Shown: positions 7,025 to 15,382, counted from the stretch's first letter. The stretch: 23,988 bases of DNA from JBDUDK01 sp040002995 (GCA_040002995.1 JBDUDK010000129.1:1-23988), one strand, 5' to 3'. Numbers and translations: made by a program. The notes: a model not told the origin generated them from the letters alone.

Positions 7025-7390
7025 TCAGAGTGCGATGGCTATGGCCTGTGCGGTGCGCTCCGTGTGCGTGATAGACAACCGCCATTCGCGGATGCCCTTG
7101 GCCTCAGCGAGGCGAGCGGCCTTTCCCGTCAGCTGCACAGCCGGCGCGCCCGACGAAGCCCGCACGACCTCGACATCGCGATAGTTGAAGGCCCAGAGGC
7201 CAACCCCCATCGCCTTCATCACGGCTTCCTTCGCGGCAAACCTCGCGGCGAGACGCTCGGTGGGATCCTTCCGACGAAAGGCGTAGCTGCGTTCCGCGTC
7301 GGAAAAGAGGCGCTCGGCGATGCGCGGCGTGCGGCGCAGCGCCCGGCGAAAGCGATCGAGTTCGACGGCATCGATGCCGACACCGATCAT
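7025..7390 (-). CDS. acpS: holo-[acyl-carrier-protein] synthase
   Basis: AcpS transfers 4'-phosphopantetheine from coenzyme A to a serine of acyl carrier protein, activating it for fatty acid synthesis. The 121-residue product is standard length. It opens IGVGIDAVELDRF with the metal ligand D7, and carries RLAARFAAKEAVMKAMG (46-62) with the second ligand E55. It ends WRLSITHTERTAQAIAIA. The ATG at 7390-7388 gives the canonical N-terminus but has only AAGG close before it; a TTG nine codons earlier is an alternative. It follows glmS by 33 bases. Confidence 0.95.
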   Translation of the reverse strand: MIGVGIDAVELDRFRRALRRTPRIAERLFSDAERSYAFRRKDPTERLAARFAAKEAVMKAMGVGLWAFNYRDVEVVRASSGAPAVQLTGKAARLAEAKGIREWRLSITHTERTAQAIAIAL

Positions 7391-7423
7391 GCCTTGCGCC
7401 AGCGGCAGGTCACACAAACCTCA

Positions 7424-10400
7424 TCAAGGGGCGCGCCAGCGGTCGGCGAGATCGTTGATCGGGCTGGTGAGGAGATCGACAACGGGCATCGTCGCCATCA
7501 GGTCGTCGCGAAACGCCGGCTCGGTCTCGGTGACAAAGTCGCGTAGAGCTTCGTAGCGGCCCCGGTAGCCACCGAGCACGCCTCTGAGCACTTCGGCGGG
7601 AAGGCGGTCGGCGAATCCAACATGCAACAGCGTGATGCCGGTGGTGGAACCCGTGCGAACCTCGGGCACTAGTAGCAACGTGCGCCCATCGTGGCGCCCG
7701 CGTGCGCAGGTGATCTCGCGTTCGAGCGCGGCGCGTCGCTTCGTGCCGCGCAGGGCGCGGTTCCGCTCGGTGCGTGAGGCGAGGTCGCGCGCAATACCGC
7801 CGCGATCGATGATCTCGATCGTGGCGTCGTCGGAACTTGGATCGCCTTGGATGCGGTAGCGGACATAGCCGTTCACCGACGCGATCGCCGGCTCGAGGTC
7901 GGCCAACACTTTGAGCATCCGGTAACTGAGGCGGTCACGCGGGGTGCCCGCGGCGAGCACCTCCTTGACGAGCCGGTTCGCGAGAAGGGCCTCGTCGGAG
8001 CGGGAGATGCCGACAGTGACCGTTTTGGCCTGGTGTTTGATCGCGTCGATCGGTCTCGTGAGCTCTTCGATGCCGCGCGTGAGCGCGGCGGTGAGATCAT
8101 TCAGGACGACATCGGGGGTGCCCATGCGGCCGAACTCGAATGGGTAGGAGTCGAGCGGCGCGACGCCCGTCGCGTAGCGGAGCGAGCCGAGCATGGCGGC
8201 CGCGGTCGAGGCTTCGAGATGGCCGTTGAAAGCGCCGGAACGGATGCCCTCCACGATGCGCTGCGCTACCGGCGAGATCGTCGCCTGTACTCGGGCGAGC
8301 GCGACGTCGGCGCTCGACTCGTCGGTGACGGCGGCCTCAACGACGCCGCGACCCTCACGCAGGAGGCGAGCTTGGGCATCGATCGCGAGGGCCGCCTCGT
8401 AGCCGAAGAGGTGACCGACCATCGTCGCCAGCACGAACGAGAGCGGGCCTGGAAGCGACGGGACCGTCAACACGGCAAGCGCGGCCGAGAAGCGCTCGTC
8501 GCCTTCGGTCGCGATGACAATGGGTGCCGCCTTGTGAGCGCGGAAGATCGCCACCTCTTTGGCCACATCATCGGCGGTTGAGCCCACGAGCCCTGCCGCG
8601 CACACGATGATGAGGGGCTCGCTCGACAGATCGATGTGCTTCTTGTCCTCGGTGATGTCGCACGCGATCGACTTGTAACAGAGCTCGCTCATCTTGATAC
8701 GTAGCTCCGCCGCCGCGATCGCGTTCATCCCATTGCCCACGAGGGCCCAATGCCGGCGGGAAGGCGCCAACGACTGGGCTACGCGCGCGATGTCGGCCCG
8801 ACTACCCATGACGTCGGCGAGGGCTTCCGGAAGCGTTCGCAAAGCGACGAGGAGCTCGTGGCGCGGCGCCGTCCCGGCCGGGTCAACTAGCTCAGCCAGC
8901 GCGCAGGCGAGCAGCGCGCCGGCAGCAACCTGCGCGTAGAACGCCTTCGTGGAGGCGACGCTCATCTCGACGTCGCGCCCGTCGGACGTGTAGAGCACCC
9001 CGTCGGCTTTGTCGGTGAGATCGCTGTTACGCCGGTTGACGATCGCGATCACCGTTGCGCCGCGCCCGCGGACAAGGTCGACGGTGCGGTTGGTGTCGGT
9101 GGTGGTACCCGACTGGCTCACCGCCACGATCAGGGTGTCGCTCATGTCGTGGTCCATGCCGAAGCCCGACAGCTCGGTGGCCACCATTGCGTCGACGCGG
9201 AGGCTCTTGTGGCCCGCGAGCTCGGAAAGCAGAGCGGCGAGCGCACGGCCGGCGATGGCGGCGGTGCCCTGACCGATCACGATCACGCGTTTGATCGCAC
9301 CCGAGCGAAAATTGTCGGCCACGACGACCGGCAAGGCGCGCGCGCCGACATCGGCGCTGAGCACTCCATCGTTTTCTCGAATTCGCCCGCGCAGTGTCTT
9401 GCGCAGCGATTCGGGCGCCTCGGTGATCTCTTTGAGCAGGAAGTGCGGGGCCTCGCCGCGGTCGATGTCGCGCGTGGTGATCTCGGCTGTCACAAACTCT
9501 GCCTCGGAAACCGGCAGCGGCGTGGCGTCGTACCCAAAGCGTTCGATGCCCAAGAGCTCACCGGCGTGCGCGGCATCCAGGAGCACGACCTGGCCGCGAC
9601 TCGACGACGGTTGCTCCGGCCGCGCCGGTGTTTCCCCGTCCATGCGCAGATAGGTGGTGGTCTCCTCGACAAGCCCGTACGGCTCGCTCGCCACGACGAA
9701 GCAGTCCTCGGCGAGTCCGACGTAGAGCGCCTGACCGCTGCCCCGTAGCGCCAGCGCGACGCGGTCGGGGTCGGCACCGCTGTAGGCGCCGATGGCCACT
9801 GATCCCTCGAACGACGCCACCGTGCGCCGAAACGCCTCGGCGAGGTCCGGCGCGATCATCATGTTGTGTGACACCAACGCCGGTATGACCTTGGCGTCGG
9901 TGGTGATCTCCGACGGGATGCGCAGCCCGTGCGCCGCTTTGAGGTCGGCGTGGTTATCGACATCACCGTTGAGGGCGGCCACTACATACGGACCGCCGAA
10001 CGCCACGATCTCCTCCTCGTTCAGGGGGTGGGCGTTCGCTTCCGAGATGATGCCGACGCTGGCCCACCGCGTATGGGCGAGCACGACGCTCCGAGCGGTG
10101 TCGGCCCTAACCGCCAGGTGCAGGAGCGCGTCGTTCATCACCGCCGCGCGCAGGGCACTCGTGTTGTCGCCGAGCTCGCCGATTTCGGCGGCAGCCTTGT
10201 AGACGAACGCGAGATCGCCTTCCGGCGTGCACACGGCCTTCGAACGAAACAGAGCATCGTCGGTGCGGCCGCTGAGCAGACGGGCGATTGCGGGGTCGTC
10301 GAGATCGAGCCCATGGCCGGCGACGTGAACGTGCAATCCGGCGGAATCGCGACCGCGTACCTCGAGGCGATCGAGCGCCGAGAAGGCGATCTGCACTGAG

Positions 10401-10840
10401 GTGAAGGCTTCGATCGTCGAGATCGTGGCCACTCGACCACCGATGAGGCGATCGATCGCCGCGGCGTTACGGACTCGGTCGTGTCCGACCGCCCACACCG
10501 CGTCACGCAACACCACCAGCGCGCCGTTGGCCGCCTCGATATCGCCGGCGGTCGCCTCCAGCGCGGCGTCGAGCTCACCCATGGCCGCGTCGATCCGATC
10601 GAGCCGGGCCACGATGCCCGGTGAGAGGGCGAGATCAGAGAGGAGCGCGGTAACACCGGGGATACCGCGCAGGAGCGCGTCAGCCTCCGCGACCGCTGCC
10701 GCGGCACGGCTGGCACGCGCGGCAAGATCTCCTGGGCCAGCGAGGAATGCGAGCGCCCGATCGAGAGGTTCGAGCACCGACGCCGACGCGGGCGGCGTGC
10801 GCTCGGCCCGGCGGCGCAGCACCGCGACGATGCCACACAT
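7424..10840 (-). CDS. glmS: long-form glutamine:fructose-6-phosphate aminotransferase (GlmS)
   Basis: GlmS makes glucosamine-6-phosphate from fructose-6-phosphate and glutamine, the first step to UDP-GlcNAc. The product has 1138 residues, nearly twice the usual 610. The catalytic set can still be traced. The glutaminase part has nucleophile C2 in MCGIV, RGRDSAG (162-168), HTRWASVG (256-263), NG (291-292) and D315. Isomerase part: SIS1 about 517-650 with SQSGTTTDT (575-583) and VASTKAF (628-634); SIS2 about 685-820 with E712, K716, E719 and H735 at the spacing of E. coli E481, K485, E488 and H504. Sugar-binding K939 is in QAKTVTV. Extra sequence: an Ala-rich helical insert (about 12-155), enlargements near 172-250 and between SIS2 and K939, and a 199-residue C-terminal extension of no recognised family. 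E. coli S303 appears replaced by A527. The ATG lies 11 bases after glmM. Confidence 0.9.
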   Translation of the reverse strand: MCGIVAVLRRRAERTPPASASVLEPLDRALAFLAGPGDLAARASRAAAAVAEADALLRGIPGVTALLSDLALSPGIVARLDRIDAAMGELDAALEATAGDIEAANGALVVLRDAVWAVGHDRVRNAAAIDRLIGGRVATISTIEAFTSVQIAFSALDRLEVRGRDSAGLHVHVAGHGLDLDDPAIARLLSGRTDDALFRSKAVCTPEGDLAFVYKAAAEIGELGDNTSALRAAVMNDALLHLAVRADTARSVVLAHTRWASVGIISEANAHPLNEEEIVAFGGPYVVAALNGDVDNHADLKAAHGLRIPSEITTDAKVIPALVSHNMMIAPDLAEAFRRTVASFEGSVAIGAYSGADPDRVALALRGSGQALYVGLAEDCFVVASEPYGLVEETTTYLRMDGETPARPEQPSSSRGQVVLLDAAHAGELLGIERFGYDATPLPVSEAEFVTAEITTRDIDRGEAPHFLLKEITEAPESLRKTLRGRIRENDGVLSADVGARALPVVVADNFRSGAIKRVIVIGQGTAAIAGRALAALLSELAGHKSLRVDAMVATELSGFGMDHDMSDTLIVAVSQSGTTTDTNRTVDLVRGRGATVIAIVNRRNSDLTDKADGVLYTSDGRDVEMSVASTKAFYAQVAAGALLACALAELVDPAGTAPRHELLVALRTLPEALADVMGSRADIARVAQSLAPSRRHWALVGNGMNAIAAAELRIKMSELCYKSIACDITEDKKHIDLSSEPLIIVCAAGLVGSTADDVAKEVAIFRAHKAAPIVIATEGDERFSAALAVLTVPSLPGPLSFVLATMVGHLFGYEAALAIDAQARLLREGRGVVEAAVTDESSADVALARVQATISPVAQRIVEGIRSGAFNGHLEASTAAAMLGSLRYATGVAPLDSYPFEFGRMGTPDVVLNDLTAALTRGIEELTRPIDAIKHQAKTVTVGISRSDEALLANRLVKEVLAAGTPRDRLSYRMLKVLADLEPAIASVNGYVRYRIQGDPSSDDATIEIIDRGGIARDLASRTERNRALRGTKRRAALEREITCARGRHDGRTLLLVPEVRTGSTTGITLLHVGFADRLPAEVLRGVLGGYRGRYEALRDFVTETEPAFRDDLMATMPVVDLLTSPINDLADRWRAP

Positions 10841-10851
10841 GCGACGAGAGG

Positions 10852-12180
10852 CTACCGGGGTGCACCACAGGCGCGAAGGGCAGCTGCCACAAGAGAATCG
10901 GCCACCGATGTGGCCTCGGCCTCGGTGGGCGCCTCGACCATCACCCTGATCAGGGGCTCCGTGCCGCTCGCGCGGACCAGCACGCGACCCTCCTCACCAA
11001 GGCGCTTCTCGGCCTCGGTGATCTCAGAAGCGATCCGAGTCGCGATGTCGGGTGCCACATGGGCGACCTTGACGTTGATGAGCACCTGCGGAAGCTGCGT
11101 CATGGCCGCCGCGGCGAGGTCGTCGAGTGATCGCCCTGATCGAGTCATGACATCGAGGACCTGCAAGCCGCTGAGTATCCCGTCACCCGTGGTGGCCAGA
11201 TCCCGAAAGATGATGTGTCCCGACTGCTCGCCGCCAAACGTGTAGCCGCCGCGGTCGAGTGCTTCGAGCACGTAACGGTCGCCGACCGCCGTCTCCACAA
11301 CAGAGATGGCGCGCTCGGTCATCGCTTTGCGGAAGCCGAGATTGGTCATGACCGTGACCACCACCGTGTTGCCCACGAGCCCGCCGCTCGTGTGCCGATC
11401 GAGTGCGCAGATAGCCATGAGATGGTCGCCGTCGACGACGCGACCCAACGCGTCGACCGCGATGAGGCGATCGGCATCGCCATCGAAGGCCAGACCGGCA
11501 TCAGCCCCTTCGGCCACCACCGCGCCGGCGAGCACGGCGGGGTAGAGCGCCCCGGCTCCGTCATTGATGTTCATCCCGTTCGGCGCGTCGTGCAGCACAC
11601 GTACCGTGGCTCCGAGCCGGCGAAACACTTCGGGCGCGATCCTCGTCGCGGCGCCGTGCGCAGTGTCGAGCACAACGCGCAGACCGTCGAGGCGACCCGC
11701 CACCGAATCAACCAGCCAGTCCTCGTACCGGTCGACCAGCGAAGTGTCGGTGACGATCGTGCCGACGTGGTCGCCGGCGAGACGATCGCTCGTGGCCGCA
11801 TGCCACTCGGTCTCGATGGCGGTCTCGAGGTCGTCGCCCAACTTCAGTCCGCCGGGCGCGAACAGCTTGATCCCGTTGTCGGTGAACGGATTGTGCGACC
11901 CAGAGATGACGGCCCCCGCCGATCCGTCCTGCGCCGCCATCCACGCAACGCCGGGGGTCGGCACTACGCCGCAGAGCAGGACGCTCGCCCCCTCGCTGGC
12001 CAGGCCCGCGGCGAGCGCCGCCTCGAGCATCGGACCCGAGCGGCGCGTATCGCGCCCGATGATGAAGCGTCCGCCGTGCAGCACCCGGGCCGCGGCGCGT
12101 CCGAGAGCAAGGGCCGCCTCGGGGGTCAGCTCGACGTTGGCGACGCCGCGCACCCCGTCGGTGCCGAAACGGAGAGCCAT
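10852..12180 (-). CDS. glmM: phosphoglucosamine mutase
   Basis: GlmM converts glucosamine-6-phosphate to glucosamine-1-phosphate, the step after GlmS on the way to UDP-GlcNAc. The 442-residue product is full length. It starts with RFGTDGVRGVAN (4-15) and carries the phosphoserine loop ISGSHNPFTDNGIKLF (92-107) with S95 as the phosphorylated serine; most family members have ISAS rather than ISGS. The magnesium loop is DGDADR (233-238), the sugar-binding loop is GGEQSGH, and the phosphate-binding loop RASGTEPLIRVMVEA is near the C-terminus. The ATG at 12180-12178 is ten bases after the rpsI stop, so it is probably cotranscribed with rplM-rpsI, linking ribosome and cell-wall precursor supply. 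Confidence 0.97.
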   Translation of the reverse strand: MALRFGTDGVRGVANVELTPEAALALGRAAARVLHGGRFIIGRDTRRSGPMLEAALAAGLASEGASVLLCGVVPTPGVAWMAAQDGSAGAVISGSHNPFTDNGIKLFAPGGLKLGDDLETAIETEWHAATSDRLAGDHVGTIVTDTSLVDRYEDWLVDSVAGRLDGLRVVLDTAHGAATRIAPEVFRRLGATVRVLHDAPNGMNINDGAGALYPAVLAGAVVAEGADAGLAFDGDADRLIAVDALGRVVDGDHLMAICALDRHTSGGLVGNTVVVTVMTNLGFRKAMTERAISVVETAVGDRYVLEALDRGGYTFGGEQSGHIIFRDLATTGDGILSGLQVLDVMTRSGRSLDDLAAAAMTQLPQVLINVKVAHVAPDIATRIASEITEAEKRLGEEGRVLVRASGTEPLIRVMVEAPTEAEATSVADSLVAAALRACGAPR

Positions 12181-12190
12181 CGGCGCGCGC

Positions 12191-12583
12191 TCAGCGCTTC
12201 GAGTACTGCGGCGCCTTACGAGCCTTCTTCAGGCCGTACTTCTTGCTCTCCTTCTCGCGTGCGTCGCGGGTGAGCAGGCCGGACTTCTTGAGCAAGGGCC
12301 GCATCTCGGGATCGAGTTCGATAAGGGCGCGAGCAATACCCATCCGCAGCGCACCGGCCTGGCCGGTGATACCGCCACCGTCGAGCGTGGCGTCGACGTC
12401 GTACATCTCGTCGGTGTTCGTGAGCCGGAGGGGCTCTGACGCCACCATCCGGTGGGTCGCCGTCGGGAAGTACTGCTCGATGGGGCGGGTGTTGACGACG
12501 ATCTGACCCGTACCAGGACGCAGGCGAACCCGCGCGACGGCGCGCTTGCGGCGGCCGGTGGATTGGACGAGTGGCTTGGTCAC
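12191..12583 (-). CDS. rpsI: 30S ribosomal protein S9 (uS9)
   Basis: uS9 is a small-subunit head protein whose C-terminal tail reaches the P-site tRNA. The 130-residue product has STGRRKRAVARVRL near the start, GGGITGQAGALRMGIARAL in the centre and the conserved basic ending KKYGLKKARKAPQYSKR. The GTG start (12583-12581) is preceded by AGGAG six bases away, which decides it over longer in-frame options that run into rplM. The rplM stop lies 13 bases upstream. Confidence 0.97.
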   Translation of the reverse strand: MTKPLVQSTGRRKRAVARVRLRPGTGQIVVNTRPIEQYFPTATHRMVASEPLRLTNTDEMYDVDATLDGGGITGQAGALRMGIARALIELDPEMRPLLKKSGLLTRDAREKESKKYGLKKARKAPQYSKR

Positions 12584-12589
12584 GGTGAA

Positions 12590-12594
12590 CTCCT
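12590..12594 (-). promoter_or_regulatory. Shine-Dalgarno site of rpsI
   Basis: AGGAG six bases before the GTG at 12583 fixes the rpsI start. It lies between the rplM stop (12597-12599) and the rpsI start. Confidence 0.8.
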
Positions 12595-12596
12595 GC

Positions 12597-13046
12597 TCAG
12601 GCCCTGGACCGAGCGTGCGCGAGCTCAAGAGGCTGCGGTAGCTGGGCGGCGTGGGGATGCTCGGGCCCGGCGTACACCTTCAGCTTGCGCAGCATCTGGC
12701 GGCCGAGCGGGCCCTTGGGCAACATGCCCCGGATGGAACGGCGGACGGCATCCGCGGGCTTCCGCGCGAGGAGGTCGGCATAGCTCTCGCGGCTGATGCC
12801 GCCGGGATAGCCGGAATGGCTCCAGACGTCTTTCGCGGACGCCTTCCCAGACGTGAGCACGATCTTGGACGCATTGACCACAATCACGTGATCGCCGGTG
12901 TCGAGATGGGGCGCAAAGATCGGCTTGTGCTTGCCGCGCAAGATGCGGGCCGCCTCGGTGCAGAGCCGCCCGAGCACCATGCCGTCGGCGTCGATGACGT
13001 GCCAGGCACGCGTGATCTCGGCGCTAGTTGTTGAATGCGTACGCAC
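12597..13046 (-). CDS. rplM: 50S ribosomal protein L13 (uL13)
   Basis: uL13 is an early-assembly large-subunit protein. The 149-residue product has WHVIDADGMVLGRL, AARILRGKHKPIFAPHLDTG, VVNASKIVLTSGK, the MLPKGPLGRQMLRKLKVYAG motif and HPHAAQLPQPL, all typical. The likely start is GTG at 13046-13044 with GAGG ten bases upstream. It is separated from truA by 202 bases holding a repeat cluster and a plausible promoter, so rplM-rpsI-glmM-glmS may form its own transcript. Confidence 0.97.
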   Translation of the reverse strand: MRTHSTTSAEITRAWHVIDADGMVLGRLCTEAARILRGKHKPIFAPHLDTGDHVIVVNASKIVLTSGKASAKDVWSHSGYPGGISRESYADLLARKPADAVRRSIRGMLPKGPLGRQMLRKLKVYAGPEHPHAAQLPQPLELAHARSRA

Positions 13047-13085
13047 GGGAAATTGACCTCTAAACGGGCCGAAGGGAACCCGTAA

Positions 13086-13115
13086 AGGATACGAGGTGGG
13101 CGGCGATGCCGCCAA
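13086..13115 (-). promoter_or_regulatory. candidate promoter of rplM-rpsI
   Basis: TTGGCG (13110-13115) and TATCCT (13086-13091) are separated by 18 bases, a fair match to a housekeeping sigma promoter. Transcription would start near 13079, about 33 bases before the rplM start codon. A short hairpin, ACGGG with CCCGT (13064-13083), overlaps the expected start. The same -35 hexamer is seen before infA. This is a pattern match only. Confidence 0.4.
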
Positions 13116-13129
13116 ACGGTGACGCCGCA

Positions 13130-13237
13130 GAGGTTTCGAGGGTTGGTGCCCTCCCAGGGTGCGAAACCTCGAAACTTCGCGCCGCGTCCCGGACGTTTCG
13201 AGGTTTCGTACCCGCGGAGGCATGTTTCGAGGTTTCG
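13130..13237 (-). repeat. cluster of 14-bp repeats, two direct and one inverted, plus a part copy
   Basis: The 14-mer GTTTCGAGGTTTCG occurs in plus orientation at 13195-13208 and 13224-13237, and inverted at 13162-13175. A nine-base part copy GAGGTTTCG lies at 13130-13138. Each 14-mer is itself a doubled GTTTCG with two bases between. The inverted copy can pair with either full direct copy over 14 bp, or with the part copy over 9 bp, so alternative hairpins are possible. The cluster fills most of the truA-rplM gap, upstream of the candidate rplM promoter. It could be a REP-like element, a terminator region or a regulator-binding array. Confidence 0.85.
13162..13208 (-). terminator. possible terminator hairpin after truA
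   Basis: The perfect 14-bp stem formed by 13195-13208 and 13162-13175 has a 19-base loop and lies about 40 bases past the truA stop. There is no T-tract after it, so it would have to be an actinobacterial U-less terminator or a 3'-end stabiliser. Confidence 0.3.
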
Positions 13238-13248
13238 TTCGCGGGCGA

Positions 13249-14019
13249 TCAGTAGCCGACCTCCCACAGGCACAACCCGTGCGGGGGGGCCACCGGTCCG
13301 GCGCGGGCGCGATCGCGTGCCTTGATAATGCCGGTGAGCTCGCCCGCGTGCCGCCGGCCGAGGCCGACATCGACCAGCGTGCCCACCATGGCGCGCACCT
13401 GGTTGTGGCAGAAGCTTTCGCCCCGCACCTCGAAGCACAGGACACCCTCGCCCAGGTCATCCCAGTGCGCGTCGAGTACGCGCCGGACGAGCGAGGGCGG
13501 CGTGTCATCCGGTCCAACATCGGGTCGCCGGCAAAACGACGTGAAGTCGTGCTCGCCGATGAAGGGATCGACACCGAGGCGCAGCGCGTCGAGATCGAGG
13601 TCCCGATCGACGTACCAGGCCGTTCGCGCGAGGAAGGGATTAGCCACCGCCCCCGTCGCGACCGTGTAGCGGTAGCGACGCCACGTGGCCGAGAAGCGGG
13701 CGTGGAAGGCGGAGTCGGCCTCCTCGAGGGACCGCAGCACGAGGGTAGGCCCGCACAGTCCGTTCACCGACCGCTGCAGTCCGGCAGGGTCGAAGCGGTC
13801 GCGGTCAACGTCGAACGACACCACTTGACCCCACGCGTGCACTCCGGCGTCGGTACGGCCGGCGCCGACTAGTTCGACATCGTGACGCAACACGCGCTCA
13901 AGGGCTCCCCGCAAGACTCCGGCGACCGTCTCGACGCCTGGCGTGGCGGCGAAGCCGTGGAAGGCCGCACCGTCGTACGCGACCACCGCCTTAACTCGGA
14001 CGTGGTCAAGCTGGGTCAC
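13249..14019 (-). CDS. truA: tRNA pseudouridine(38-40) synthase TruA
   Basis: TruA converts uridines 38, 39 and 40 in the tRNA anticodon arm to pseudouridine. The 256-residue product has the strand AVVAYDGAAFHGFA (11-24) and the catalytic GAGRTDAGVHAWGQVVSF with D57. It also has SVNGLCGPTL, SAFHARFSATWRRYRY and the C-terminal SFCHNQVRAMVGTLVDVG. The start is GTG at 14019-14017, 31 bases after rplQ; its ribosome site is weak. Its place after rplQ is common in bacteria. Confidence 0.96.
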   Translation of the reverse strand: MTQLDHVRVKAVVAYDGAAFHGFAATPGVETVAGVLRGALERVLRHDVELVGAGRTDAGVHAWGQVVSFDVDRDRFDPAGLQRSVNGLCGPTLVLRSLEEADSAFHARFSATWRRYRYTVATGAVANPFLARTAWYVDRDLDLDALRLGVDPFIGEHDFTSFCRRPDVGPDDTPPSLVRRVLDAHWDDLGEGVLCFEVRGESFCHNQVRAMVGTLVDVGLGRRHAGELTGIIKARDRARAGPVAPPHGLCLWEVGY

Positions 14020-14050
14020 CGAAATCTGGGCACCGGCGGGCCGGTCGGGG

Positions 14051-14404
14051 TCAGACCAGCTCGATGCGGGCCATCGGCGCGTTGTCGCCGTGACGCGGGC
14101 CCAGCTTCAAGATGCGCGTGTAGCCCCCCGGTCGGTCGACGTAGCGAGGACCGACGTCCTTCATGAGCTTGTCGGCCATTTCCTTGTCTCCGAGATACGC
14201 GACGAGCTGGCGGTGGCGATGCAAGCCGCCCTTCTTGGCCTTGGTGATCATCTTCTCGGCGATCGGCCGCAGGGCCTTGGCCTTGGCCTCGGTGGTAACG
14301 ATGCCCTCGGCGGCGATGAGTGACGCGACGAGGTTCGCCATCATCAATCGCTGGTGCGCGGCGTCGCCGCCGAAGCGGTGCGACTTCTTGGGAGTGGCCG
14401 GCAT
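14051..14404 (-). CDS. rplQ: 50S ribosomal protein L17 (bL17)
   Basis: bL17 lies near the exit of the peptide tunnel. The 117-residue product has KKSHRFGGDAAHQRLMMANL at 6-25, LIAAEGIVTTEAKAKALRPIAEKMI in the middle, and GGYTRILKLGPRHGDNAPMARIELV at the end. Some other actinobacteria carry a long acidic or alanine-rich tail on L17; none is seen here. The ATG is 13 bases after rpoA. Confidence 0.97.
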   Translation of the reverse strand: MPATPKKSHRFGGDAAHQRLMMANLVASLIAAEGIVTTEAKAKALRPIAEKMITKAKKGGLHRHRQLVAYLGDKEMADKLMKDVGPRYVDRPGGYTRILKLGPRHGDNAPMARIELV

Positions 14405-14417
14405 GGTGCCTAATCCC

Positions 14418-15353
14418 TCACGAGCCGCGCAGCGACAAGCCGCGCTCGTCGAGCTTCTGCTTCACTTCGTCGAGTGACTTCTGCCCGAAGTTGGTGATGT
14501 TGAGCAGATCGTCCTCGTTCTTCAGAACGAGCTCACCGATCGTGTTGATCTGGGCCCGCTTCAGGCAGTTGCGGGGCCGTTCGGAGAGATCGAGGTCCTC
14601 GATCGGGTGATCGAGATCGGGCGAGCCGGCGTTGGCTCCCGCAACCTCGCCCAGCTCGAGACCCTGCGGGTTCTCGCTCATGTTGGCGACCAGGTCGACG
14701 AGCGAGCGCAGCGTGGCGCCGGCCGAAGCCAGCGCATCGCGGGGCGCGATCGACCCGTCGGTCTCGATGTCGAGAACCAGACGGTCGTAGTTCGTCGACT
14801 GCTCGACTCGCGTCGGCTCAACTTCGAACGTCACGCGGCGAACGGGAGAGAAAATGGCATCGATCGGGATGATGCCGATCGTGGAGTTGCCCTGGTTGCG
14901 TTCGGCCGTCAGGTAGCCGCGGCCCTTTTCGATCGTGAGATCGATGGCCAACCGGCCTTTCGTGTTGAGCGTGGCGACGTGCTGATCGGGATTGACGATC
15001 TCGATCTCGCTCGGCATCTTGATGTCGCCGGCCTTCACGTCGGACGGACCCCGAACGTCGAGCCGAACCGTGATCGCGTCTTCGCTCTCGGACCGCAGGA
15101 CGATGTCCTTCAGGTTCAAGATGATGTCGGTGACGTCCTCGGTGATACCCGCGATGGTGTCGAACTCGTGGAGCGCATCGTCGAAGCGCACCGTCGTGAT
15201 CGCCGCGCCTGGGATCGATGACAGCAAGGTGCGGCGTAGCGAATTGCCGATGGTGTGGCCGAAGCCGGGCTCGAGCGGGCCGATGGCGAAGCGCTGACGG
15301 TGTCCGTCGTCGTCGCCGAGCGGCTCGACGGTGGGTCGCTGTATGACCAGCAT
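14418..15353 (-). CDS. rpoA: DNA-directed RNA polymerase subunit alpha
   Basis: RpoA dimerises to start RNA polymerase assembly and contacts UP elements and activators. The 311-residue product has the dimerisation motif GFGHTIGNSLRRTLLSSIPG (30-49), an N-terminal domain to about residue 228, a glycine/acidic linker (about 229-250), and the C-terminal helix-hairpin-helix domain (251-311). In the latter, R259, N262 and K265 in ERPRNCLK match the DNA-contacting residues of the E. coli domain. The ATG at 15353-15351 has a GAGGGAAG ribosome site and is 29 bases past rpsD. rpsM-rpsK-rpsD-rpoA-rplQ is the standard alpha operon. Confidence 0.98.
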   Translation of the reverse strand: MLVIQRPTVEPLGDDDGHRQRFAIGPLEPGFGHTIGNSLRRTLLSSIPGAAITTVRFDDALHEFDTIAGITEDVTDIILNLKDIVLRSESEDAITVRLDVRGPSDVKAGDIKMPSEIEIVNPDQHVATLNTKGRLAIDLTIEKGRGYLTAERNQGNSTIGIIPIDAIFSPVRRVTFEVEPTRVEQSTNYDRLVLDIETDGSIAPRDALASAGATLRSLVDLVANMSENPQGLELGEVAGANAGSPDLDHPIEDLDLSERPRNCLKRAQINTIGELVLKNEDDLLNITNFGQKSLDEVKQKLDERGLSLRGS

Positions 15354-15382
15354 GGGCGAACTTCCCTCGGAGTCGTGGCCGG

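Noticed and set aside
6009..7184. Open reading frame of about 390 codons on the plus strand opposite nnr and acpS
   Set aside because: It is antisense to two firmly identified genes, has a composition typical of the complement of high-GC codons, and shows no recognisable motif.
7388..7417. TTG at 7417 as the acpS start
   Set aside because: It would add nine residues before the canonical MIGVGID, and its possible GAGG is only one base away.
10841..10851. Possible glmS ribozyme upstream of glmS
   Set aside because: Only 11 bases separate glmM and glmS, far too short for the ribozyme.
11215..12273. Open reading frame of about 350 codons on the plus strand opposite glmM
   Set aside because: Antisense shadow of glmM; rich in Arg, His and Asp without domain pattern.
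13130..13237. Possible CRISPR array
   Set aside because: Repeats are only 14 bp, one is inverted, the spacing is uneven and no cas gene is near.
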